35,998 nt of DNA from CAHJWO01 sp964245885 (GTDB lineage: Bacteria > Verrucomicrobiota > Verrucomicrobiia > Chthoniobacterales > SZAS-18): the NCBI GenBank assembly GCA_964245885.1, contig CAXTOX010000027.1, forward strand, positions 1 through 35,998, written 5' to 3'. Below the pieces are notes generated by a model that had not been told where the DNA came from, made no database searches, and saw nothing but the letters and a program-made list of their open reading frames with translations. Positions 30,601 through 35,998 of this stretch are shown here, one piece after another. Numbering within the stretch: position 1 is the stretch's first letter; the number at the start of each line of letters is the position of its first letter. A program made the translations under genes and the position numbers.

Positions 30601-33600
30601 GGCAACGGCAGCGGGGCCGAGACGACGGGAACCCCGCCGCGCAGGGCGTCGAGTTGCTGCGACATCGTGCGGAGCTGCGCCTGGATCTGGTCCAGCACGG
30701 GGTTGCTGCCGTTCGTCGCAGCCGGAGCGGCGACTGGCGCGGGCGTGACGACTGGCTTAACTTCCTCGGGCGGAAGCTGCGCGTCCAGATGCCCGGCAAG
30801 CGCATTGATCGTGGCGAAATCCTCCAGAAGCTGGCGGAACGTCACCTTCACGCCGAACTCCTTGCGGAATGCCCCCGCGACCTGCGTCAGAAACAACGAA
30901 TCGAACCCGAGTTCGAGGAACGTCACGTCCGGGTCCGCGCCCGACATATTCTGACCGGAGAGATTTTTGAGGACCGAGCGAATCTTCTCCCGGATGGCTT
31001 CGACACGTGCGGGCTCGGGGGTTCCCGCCGCGCCAGCGGCGTCGTTCTCAAGGTAGGGTTGCCTCTCCGAGGCAATCCTTGATTCTTCTGGCTGGTCGTG
31101 CGTGGCGGAAGCGGCCTCCGGAGAAAGTAAAGATTGCCCCGGAGAGGCAACCCTACCTTGGTTGGACGCCGCTGGCGCTTCGATCCAGTACCGCTTTCGC
31201 TCGAACGGGTAAGTCGGCAGCGCGACCCGGCGGCGGGTTTCTCCGGCGTGGAGGGCGGTCCAGTTCACCGTGACGCCTTCCAGCCACAGCCGCCCGAGCG
31301 CGGTCAGCGCCGTTTCGGTGTCGCCGCGCTCCTCTTGCAACGTCGAGAGAACCGTTTTCCCGGCAGCCGCCGGGTGCTGGCGCGCCAGCGGGGCGAGCGT
31401 CTGGCCGGGACCGACTTCCAGCAAAAGATAACCGGCCTCGGCGCGCAACAGTTCGCTCACGACATCGGCAAAACGCACCGGCTCGCGCAGATGCCGCGCC
31501 CAGTAGAGCGGGCTGGTCGCTTCTCCGTCCGTGATCCAGCGGCCGGTGACGTTGGAGGCGAACGGGATCGCGGGCGCGTGCAGCGCCACCCCCTGCACCA
31601 ACGCCTCGAACGGCCCGACGACCGGCTCGACCATCGCCGAATGAAAGGCATGGGAAGTCTTCAGGCGACGCGCGGCGACGCGGCGAGTTTCAAGTTCGGT
31701 TTCGAACGCGGCGACCGCTTCGTACGGGCCGGAAACCACGCCCAGGCCCGGCGCGTTGACGGCGGCGATTTCCAGACCGGCGTGGGCGGCCAACGGCAGG
31801 AGTTCCGCTTCCGGCAGGCGGACGGCGAGCATCGTGCCGCCGGGCTGCGCCTGCACGAGCCGGGCGCGTTCGGCCACGAGCCGGAGGGCATCCTCCAGCG
31901 AGAACACCCCGGCCAGACACGCCGCGACGTACTCGCCGACGCTGTGTCCGAGCATCGCCGCCGGGGTCACTCCCCACGACATCCAGAGTTGCGCCAGCGC
32001 ATATCCGAAGGCGAACAACACCGGCTGTGTAAATTGCGTCTGGTCCAGGCGGCCGTCATCACCCGATTCCGGGTAAAGAGCCGTCCGCAGGTCGAACCAA
32101 GGCCGGAGAATCTCCGCGCAACGGTCGATCTCCGCGCGGAACACCAGTTCGTTTTTGTAGAGGCCCGCCCCCATGTGGACCGCCTGCGTTCCCTGCCCGG
32201 GAAACAGGAAGGCCACGGGCGTCCCCTCGCGGGCGTCCGCCCGGCTGAACACCCGCCGCGCATCCCGTCCCGCCAACGCGCCGGCGGCGTCTTCCACGTC
32301 ACGCGCGACGACGATCCGGCGGTGGTTCCAGGCACGGCGGCCCACCTGCAAAGTCCACGCCGCGTCCGCCGCGTCGGGGGTGGGTTCCGCGCGAAAGCAT
32401 CGCGCGAGATTGTCCGTCGCCGCGTCGAGCGCGGTGTCGGTCTTCGCCGACAGCACGAAAAGCTCCCACCCGCGCGCGGACGGGGTGCCCGGCACCACGG
32501 CGGGCGCTTCTTCGAGGACCGCGTGCGCGTTCGTGCCGCCGACGCCAAAGGAGCTGACCCCGGCCCGGCGCGGGGTCGGTCCCGCCGGCCACGGCAGCAG
32601 CCGGGTGTTGACGTGGAACGGACTGTTCGCCAGGTCCAGCTTCGGGTTGGGCGCGGAGAAGTGGAGGCTCGGCGGGATCGCCGCGTGTTGGAGCGCGAGC
32701 GCCGTCTTGATGAGCGCCGCCACGCCGGAAGCCGTTTCCAGGTGGCCGACGTTGGTCTTGAGCGAACCGAGCGCGCAGAAGCCGTTCTCCGTCGCTCCGC
32801 CCGCGCGGAACGCCTGCGTCAAACCGGCGAGTTCGATGGGATCGCCCAGGGGCGTCGCCGTGCCGTGCGCCTCGACGTAGGAAACCGTGGCCGGTTCCAC
32901 GCCCGCCACCGCCTGCGCCATCTGGATGACCTCCGCCTGTCCGCCGATGCTCGGGGCGGTGTAGGAAACCTTTCCCGCCCCGTCGTTGTTGACCGCCGCG
33001 CCCTTGATGACGGCGACAACGTGGTCGCCGTCCGCCTGCGCGTCGGAGAGCCGTTTCAACACGACCACGCCCGCACCGCTGCTGAAAACCGTCCCGGCCG
33101 CGTCCGCGTCGAACGTGCGCGTGTGCCCGTCAGCCGACGCCATGCCGCCTTCCTGGTAGGCGTAGGCGCGGCGTTGGGGAAAGGAGATCGAGACCCCGCC
33201 CGCCAACGCCATGTCGGTCTGGTAACCGAGCAGCGCATGGCATGCCTGCGCGACGGCCACCAGCGAGGTCGAGCAGGCGGTTTGCACCGTCAGGCTCGGG
33301 CCGCGCAGGTTGAGCTTGTACGAAACCCGCGTGGCCAGGAAATCCTGCGCGTTCCCCAGGAAATCCGCCGGGCCGCTCTGCTGGTAACCGCTGACCAGCC
33401 GCGCGATGAATTCCCGGTCCGCGCACAGGTTGTAGAGCAGGTAGGAGTTCAGGCTCGCGCCCGCCCACACGCCGATCAGGCCCGGATACCTTTCGGGGTC
33501 GTAGCCCGCGCTTTCGAGGGCTTCCCAGGCACATTCCAGAAACACGCGTTGTTGGGGGTCCATCTGCTCGGCGTCACGGGCGTGGACGTTGAAGAAGGCG

Positions 33601-33803
33601 GCGTCGAACTGGTCCGCGCCCGCCAGCAGCCCGCGGGCGCGGATTTCACGCTGGCCGTCGGGTGCCGGGGCATGGAGTTCGAGTTCCGCGTCGGAGAAGT
33701 GCGTGATGGACTCGACGCCGTTCCGGAGGTTTTCCCAGAACGCCGCCACGTTGTCCGCGCCGGGGAAACGCCCGGCCATGCCGATGATGGCAATGCTTTC
33801 CAT
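24606..33803 (-). CDS. Hybrid PKS-NRPS megasynthase: KS-AT-ACP-AMT-LLM-C-A-PCP
   Basis: The product has 3065 residues. KS (1-430): Cys177 in TACSTS, His313, His354. AT (about 530-860): GHSVG with Ser621 and HAFHS at 718-722, the malonyl signature. ACP (about 932-1008): Ser969 in LGFDSL. Aminotransferase (about 1095-1545), glutamate-semialdehyde type: DEVITGF and Lys1379 in TWGKIMGGG. Luciferase-like monooxygenase (about 1602-1940), secondary-metabolite LLM type. C domain (about 1955-2395): HHLFGNG, with Asn2088 replacing the usual Asp. A domain (about 2415-2915): YTSGSTGRPKG, LYRTGDL, Lys2909; pocket residues by my alignment D-L-P-H-C-N-L-V-Q, no match known to me. PCP: Ser2967. No KR, DH or MT. 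The tail (3012-3065) is Pro/Ala-rich, then Arg-rich. Residues about 881-919 and 1556-1592 are translated repeats. ATG 33803 opens the KS, 8 bases after the upstream stop. Predicted output: a beta-amino, probably alpha-hydroxy acyl unit joined to an amino acid. Confidence 0.95.
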   Translation of the reverse strand: MESIAIIGMAGRFPGADNVAAFWENLRNGVESITHFSDAELELHAPAPDGQREIRARGLLAGADQFDAAFFNVHARDAEQMDPQQRVFLECAWEALESAGYDPERYPGLIGVWAGASLNSYLLYNLCADREFIARLVSGYQQSGPADFLGNAQDFLATRVSYKLNLRGPSLTVQTACSTSLVAVAQACHALLGYQTDMALAGGVSISFPQRRAYAYQEGGMASADGHTRTFDADAAGTVFSSGAGVVVLKRLSDAQADGDHVVAVIKGAAVNNDGAGKVSYTAPSIGGQAEVIQMAQAVAGVEPATVSYVEAHGTATPLGDPIELAGLTQAFRAGGATENGFCALGSLKTNVGHLETASGVAALIKTALALQHAAIPPSLHFSAPNPKLDLANSPFHVNTRLLPWPAGPTPRRAGVSSFGVGGTNAHAVLEEAPAVVPGTPSARGWELFVLSAKTDTALDAATDNLARCFRAEPTPDAADAAWTLQVGRRAWNHRRIVVARDVEDAAGALAGRDARRVFSRADAREGTPVAFLFPGQGTQAVHMGAGLYKNELVFRAEIDRCAEILRPWFDLRTALYPESGDDGRLDQTQFTQPVLFAFGYALAQLWMSWGVTPAAMLGHSVGEYVAACLAGVFSLEDALRLVAERARLVQAQPGGTMLAVRLPEAELLPLAAHAGLEIAAVNAPGLGVVSGPYEAVAAFETELETRRVAARRLKTSHAFHSAMVEPVVGPFEALVQGVALHAPAIPFASNVTGRWITDGEATSPLYWARHLREPVRFADVVSELLRAEAGYLLLEVGPGQTLAPLARQHPAAAGKTVLSTLQEERGDTETALTALGRLWLEGVTVNWTALHAGETRRRVALPTYPFERKRYWIEAPAASNQGRVASPGQSLLSPEAASATHDQPEESRIASERQPYLENDAAGAAGTPEPARVEAIREKIRSVLKNLSGQNMSGADPDVTFLELGFDSLFLTQVAGAFRKEFGVKVTFRQLLEDFATINALAGHLDAQLPPEEVKPVVTPAPVAAPAATNGSNPVLDQIQAQLRTMSQQLDALRGGVPVVSAPLPLPAAPAKSLPAKVESKAFGPYRPIEKGAGGGFTARQQEHLDALIARYTARTPASKRSTQENRAHFSDPRTVSGFRQYWKEMVYPIVAERSAGSRLWDVDGNEYVDLTMGFGTNLLGHAPAFITAALEEQLKLGMEVGPQSPLAGKVAKLLCEMTGADRAAFTNTGSEAVLAAVRLARTVTGRTRIATTGGFHGINDEVLVRANVVDGERRSAPVAPGIPEHIVRDVLVADYGTAEGLELLRAHAHELAAILVEPVQSRRPDLQPREFLHAVRKIATQAGCALIFDEVITGFRCHPGGAQAYFGVQADLATWGKIMGGGLPVGAITGKAEYMDALDGGAWQYGDGSFPEVGVTFFAGTYIRHPLTMAASWAILNHLKREGAGLQRELSARAAEMVGELNRFFVESGVPLHLENFASLFYPHFDDEIKFGSLLYFHLRARGIHIWEGRPCFLSTAHTEADVAFIVAAFKDSVREMQAGGFLPGEAAQAAIPQGRVASPRQSKSGLDERALGQTLSRNNRIASERQPCLQTNAAIAAKPLAFSLYYFGNYPAAYYEDKYRLILESARFADQHGFTAVWLPERHFHAVGGFSPNPSLLAAALARDTERIALRGGSVVLPLHHPVRVAEEWSLVDNLSHGRVGISIATGWHPNDFIFAPERFERRREICLEDIQTIQKLWRGESLPMRAGAGADFDVKLFPLPVQGQLPVWLTCIHEESFVKAGELGVGVLGYLMNQTVEEVAAKIAKYREARARHGHDPAKGHVTILVHTFVGDDADAARERARGPLKEYLRSFLDNSQKRLESQNGQSVDMAAEDLEYLLDKSFNDYAQGKALIGSPESCAAVVDRLREIGVDEIGCFIDFGVNPDVVLASLPALDRLRASYADAPAPPVERTLPLTEAQGGLWVLGQTDENALRAYQESTTLELRGPLDTDALQRALQAAVNRHEALRALVRPDGESQVIHPAMIVNVPLIDLSDNPGCLADALAGIERTAFDFERGPLLRAVAVRLAAERHLLVLTFHHLFGNGPSYWVFFEDLCALYEAEHTGCAPTLEPAMQLSGFVRWRTEEAARTEDDDEPFWLAQFEGGVPTLELPADRPRPSLRTHHGGRVVVTLPPELAASLRKVAAARRGSLFMVLLYAFGTLLHRLSGQDDLTVGVAYEGEARSLSGGEWLFANTTNVLPLRSRAGEGTTFAELFAANKDLVLTANEHQNYFFGHLLKKLCVRPDPSRSPMFQVFFNYESGKFQRELKDGLAIELLTEGVPYRNPHDTAMFELHMNVAEKDGALYCECDYNRDLYDAETVVRWLGHYRTLLDGMVREPDAPVWSLPLLDAAEQQRILRDWNRTYDSCGSDETLPGLFAAQAQRTPDAPALLSEGETLTYRQLESRSNQLANHLRRNGVGPETLVALCLERSVEMVVAMWGVLKAGGAYVPLDPDYPAERLAYMLADAAAPVLLTQERLTDRLPAHGARVIRLDADWPAIAAESEETPAVEILPDQLAYVIYTSGSTGRPKGAMLTHRNVCNCMRWVADTYGFGPGERIFQKTPFSFDLSVPEFFAPLIAGAAIVMARPGLHADSDYLARTIAEQGVTFTHFVPSMLAVFLEEKNLPARCRTLRWVCCNGEPLPWEVTRRFHEVFRDSAVQLHNLYGPTEAAVQVTCGPCPRDDDGARIVPIGRPLPNTQIYLLDRRGQPVPVGVPGELHIGGAQVGRGYLNNPQQTIDKFIDDSFSGRPGARLYRTGDLARWLPDGRLVCLGRLDHQVKVRGFRIELGEIESVLSRQPGVKESVVLAREDQPGIRRLVAYVVAAPEDREGLTARLRAAARASLPEYMTPAAFVALDRLPLSPNGKVDHPALPAPDFSSREEPAAGHVAPRDALEGRLAEIWQAVLGLERVGVHDNFFELGGDSLLGLRTVNRLRDLLGGEPLSLVVVFEAPTVAALAASLRENHPAAMARVLGSSDDDAPPHPPEPAGASTAADPAGTPAIVAVSRDGRRTRRSSLVGDRG
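29028..29137. repeat. Palindromic element copy C, inserted in frame in the megasynthase
   Basis: The arms 29028-29057 and 29109-29137 share the core GGTTGCCTCTCCGAGGCAAT and its complement. The centre includes TTTCTGGAAAGCG, as in copies A and B. On the coding (minus) strand it is read as QGRVASPRQSKSG followed by NNRIASERQPCLQ, residues about 1556-1592. This lies between the aminotransferase and the luciferase-like monooxygenase. The reading frame is kept through the whole element and no stop occurs. Confidence 0.92.
31049..31160. repeat. Palindromic element copy D, inserted in frame in the megasynthase
   Basis: The arms 31049-31080 and 31130-31160 have the same core as copy C. The symmetry continues outwards weakly into CGCCAGCGGCGTC on the left and its complement on the right (to about 31178). 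On the coding strand it is read as QGRVASPGQSLLS and then SRIASERQPYLEN, residues about 881-920, between the AT domain and the ACP. The same frame is used as in copy C, so the two encoded peptides are nearly identical at both ends and differ in the middle. Confidence 0.92.
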
Positions 33804-33811
33804 ACGAGAAT

Positions 33812-35716
33812 TTAGCGTGTCGCCAGCCGCGCACGGGCGGCGGCGGCGGCCTGTTGCTGACGGCGGGCGCGGTCCTGGATCGCGTTGGCCGCCGCGGGCG
33901 GCGGGGTGGCGGTTTCCGGACTCAGGTAACGTGCCAGCGTGGCGACTGTTGGATGCTCGAAGAGCGCCGTGAGGGGAAACTCCCGCTGGAGCGCCTGGGA
34001 GAGTTGCGTGTGAACCTTGACCGCGTGCAGCGAGTTGCCGCCGACCTCGAAGAAATTGTCGCGCACGCCGGGGTTCTTGATGGCGAGAGTTTCCTCCCAC
34101 AGCCGGGCGATGATTTTTTCGAGCGGCGCGGTGGGCGGGGCGGAGGTCGGTCTCGCCTCGGCGCGGGCGGCCTCGTAGCGCGGGAGCGCGCGGCGGTCCA
34201 CTTTGCCGCTGGGGGTCAACGGCAGGGCGGCCAGCGCGCCGAAATGCGTCGGCACCATGTAGTCGGGCATCCGGTCGAGCAGCCAGCGGCGCAGGTCGGC
34301 GGCGGCCGGCGCGGCAATCCCCGCGCGCGGCACGAAATAGCCGACGAGTTCCTGGCTCGCGCCGCCGGACGGATCGGGAGCGACGCCCACGGCGGTTTCC
34401 TCGACGGCGGGATGGCGCGAGAGCACGGCTTCGATCTCGCCGAGTTCGACGCGGAAGCCGCGAATCTTCACTTGGTCGTCGGCGCGGCCGAGGAACTGGA
34501 GGGTGCCGTCCTCTCCGCGCCGGGCGAGGTCGCCCGTTTTGTAGAAGCGTCCAGCGGCCGTTTCGATGAAGCGGGCGGCGGTGAGTTCCGGGTCGTGCAG
34601 GTAGCCGCGCGCGAGGCATTCGCCGCCGAGGAAGAGCGCGCCGGGTTCGCCGTCGGGCACGGGTTGCCCGTCGTCGGCGAGGAGTCTGGCCTGCACGCCG
34701 TCGATGGGCTGGCCGATGGGCGGCAGCGCGGGCCAGCCAGCGGGTTCGCCGGTGAGGACGTGGGCGGTGACGACGTGCGTCTCCGTGGGGCCGTAGTGGT
34801 TGTGCAGCGCGCAGCCGGGTAGGCCCGCGAAAAACCGGGCGACCGCCGGGGTGATGCGCAACGCCTCGCCCGCCACGATCACCTCCCGCAAGCTCGTCGG
34901 CACGAAATCGCTGTGCACGGTCTGCTCGGCCAGTTGGTAGAGCATGACCGGCGGCAGGAACACGCGCCGGAGGTCTTCCTCCACCAGGAAGCGCAGCAAC
35001 CCGCGCGGGTCGCGGCGGAGTTCCTCGGAAACCAGCGTCAGCGTGCCGCCGGCGGCGAGCGTCGAAAAGATCTCCTGGAAGGATACGTCGAAGCTCAAAG
35101 GCGCGAACTGCAAGACCCGCGCCCCGGTCGCCAGCGGCAGGGTCCGCGCCTGCCAGCGCAGAAGGTTGAGCAACGGGCCGTGCCCCATGGCGACCCCCTT
35201 GGGCCGGCCGGTCGAACCGGAGGTGTAGATGACGTAGGCGAGCCGGCCGCTCCCCGGCGAAACGTCCTCTTCGGGATCGGCGTCTTCGGTCGGCAAGTTT
35301 TCGAGGTGGACGACTTTCACTCCGGCCGGGACCGCCTGGGTCCACGCCGATGGGTCGGTGACGAGCACCGTCGCACCGGAGTCTTCCAGCATGAACGCAA
35401 GGCGTTCCGCCGGATACTCGGGCGCGAGCGGCACGTAGGCTCCACCCGCCTTGAGGACGCCCAACACACTCACAATCGCCTCGACCGAACGCCCCAGGCA
35501 GATGCCCACCGGCACGTCGGGTCCCACCCCGAGGCCGCGCAAGCGGCGCGCGAGGGCGTTGGCGCGGCGGTCAAGTTCCCGGTAAGTCAGACCATCCCCG
35601 CCGTCCGTGACGGCGCAGACTTCCGGCGTGCGAGCGGCCAGCGCCTCGAAAAGCCGGTGGATTCCCCCGGTGTTCCCCTCGGCGTCGGCGGGTTGGATGA
35701 ATGGACGGCTGTTCAC
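33812..35716 (-). CDS. Stand-alone NRPS loading module A-PCP, proline-type pocket
   Basis: The protein has 634 residues. The adenylation domain (about 17-515) has YTSGSTGRPKG (164-174), LSFDVSFQEIF, NHYGPTET, FYKTGDL (391-397), the GRADDQVKIRGFRVELGEIE core and Lys505 in PSGKVDR. Pocket residues by alignment to PheA are D210, V211, Q214, F253, I280, A282, H307, V315, V316 and K505. The string DVQFIAHVVK differs by one conservative change from the published proline code DVQLIAHVVK. The PCP has Ser562 in FFEVGGNSLHAVK. The C-terminus is Ala/Arg-rich (QQQAAAAARARLATR) and may be a docking tail. There is no condensation domain, as expected for a starter module. It ends 8 bases before the KS-starting megasynthase. 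The start is GTG 35716; an in-frame stop lies just upstream. A Pro-activating initiation step is inferred. Confidence 0.93.
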   Translation of the reverse strand: MNSRPFIQPADAEGNTGGIHRLFEALAARTPEVCAVTDGGDGLTYRELDRRANALARRLRGLGVGPDVPVGICLGRSVEAIVSVLGVLKAGGAYVPLAPEYPAERLAFMLEDSGATVLVTDPSAWTQAVPAGVKVVHLENLPTEDADPEEDVSPGSGRLAYVIYTSGSTGRPKGVAMGHGPLLNLLRWQARTLPLATGARVLQFAPLSFDVSFQEIFSTLAAGGTLTLVSEELRRDPRGLLRFLVEEDLRRVFLPPVMLYQLAEQTVHSDFVPTSLREVIVAGEALRITPAVARFFAGLPGCALHNHYGPTETHVVTAHVLTGEPAGWPALPPIGQPIDGVQARLLADDGQPVPDGEPGALFLGGECLARGYLHDPELTAARFIETAAGRFYKTGDLARRGEDGTLQFLGRADDQVKIRGFRVELGEIEAVLSRHPAVEETAVGVAPDPSGGASQELVGYFVPRAGIAAPAAADLRRWLLDRMPDYMVPTHFGALAALPLTPSGKVDRRALPRYEAARAEARPTSAPPTAPLEKIIARLWEETLAIKNPGVRDNFFEVGGNSLHAVKVHTQLSQALQREFPLTALFEHPTVATLARYLSPETATPPPAAANAIQDRARRQQQAAAAARARLATR

Positions 35717-35802
35717 TCCTTCAATGTCTTTCTACCCTGTATCTCCCAGAGTAGGAAGCCATTTCCGTGCCTTCCGGTGGTGGTACAGTTTGATGTTTTG
35801 GC

Positions 35803-35946
35803 AGCCCCGGCAGGGGCGGCAGAAATTAGCCCACGGCGTGAGCCGTGGGAAAAGAACAAAAAAGCGTCAGCCCCGGCAGGGGCGGCAGAAAACCGGCCGG
35901 GTGGTCCCGGAGCGAGGGCGTCCCTTCTTGCGCCCCTGCCGGGGCT
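35803..35946. repeat. Composite repeat with GCCCCGGCAGGGGC units and a CCCACGGC hairpin
   Basis: AGCCCCGGCAGGGGCGGCAG occurs twice in direct orientation (35803-35822 and 35869-35888). Its end recurs inverted as CGCCCCTGCCGGGGCT (35931-35946). Between the direct copies is a perfect hairpin, CCCACGGC (35830-35837) with loop GTGA and GCCGTGGG (35842-35849). It lies upstream of the first synthetase gene. No gene is recognised between 35717 and 35998, and no convincing promoter was found there. Confidence 0.85.
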
Positions 35947-35998
35947 AGAGCATAGATCATTTCGGTAAGCTACAGTAGCCGCAGTGAGAGAAGTAAGC

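Noticed and set aside
33804..35345. Extension of the megasynthase frame upstream of ATG 33803
   Set aside because: The extension lies in another frame over the A-PCP gene and has no domain homology. The KS starts exactly at MESIAIIGMAGRFPG.
35803..35946. Possible CRISPR-like spacing of repeats
   Set aside because: There are only two direct units plus one inverted unit, with an internal hairpin and unequal spacing, and no cas genes.

Overview
The window is about 36 kb of GC-rich bacterial DNA. It has no rRNA, tRNA, CRISPR array or transposase that I can see. A DUF5069 gene, a PEP-CTERM protein, a large hybrid histidine kinase and several families of interspersed palindromes point to Verrucomicrobiota. 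That assignment is tentative because there is no phylogenetic marker except SMC.

Layout. Positions 1-8.7 kb hold housekeeping and envelope genes: a partial minus-strand start, a DUF5069 protein, an NlpC/P60 protein, an M20 peptidase, SMC, a small hypothetical gene and a PEP-CTERM surface protein that ends in a strong terminator. From 8.8 to 14.2 kb lie a phosphodiesterase-TPR protein and, facing it, a membrane-anchored PAS hybrid histidine kinase. From 14.4 to 17.8 kb is an operon for a 2-oxoacid dehydrogenase complex (E1alpha, E1beta, E2; no E3 here). A small low-GC gene follows at 17.8-18.3 kb. A PltA-like flavin-dependent oxidoreductase/halogenase and a nucleoside hydrolase follow on the plus strand.

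From 35.7 down to 20.7 kb, on the minus strand, is a hybrid NRPS-PKS gene cluster with four collinear genes. Their domains are A-PCP, then KS-AT-ACP-AMT-LLM-C-A-PCP, then C-(relic A)-PCP-TE, then a stand-alone hot-dog dehydratase. The first A domain has a proline-type pocket and the AT has a malonyl signature. The module has no ketoreductase but has an aminotransferase and a luciferase-like monooxygenase. The assembly logic therefore suggests a prolyl starter extended by one malonyl unit, converted to a beta-amino and probably alpha-hydroxy acid, joined to one further amino acid and released by a thioesterase with a Cys nucleophile. The last module has lost its adenylation activity. I do not recognise this exact cluster.

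The second main signal is a palindromic repeat family. Two copies lie between genes, one of them supplying the stop codon of the NlpC/P60 gene. Two more are inserted in frame inside inter-domain linkers of the megasynthase and are translated as about 37 residues each. Degenerate fragments lie at the 3' end of the same gene. Three other palindromic families occur at 3.5, 14.3 and 35.8 kb.
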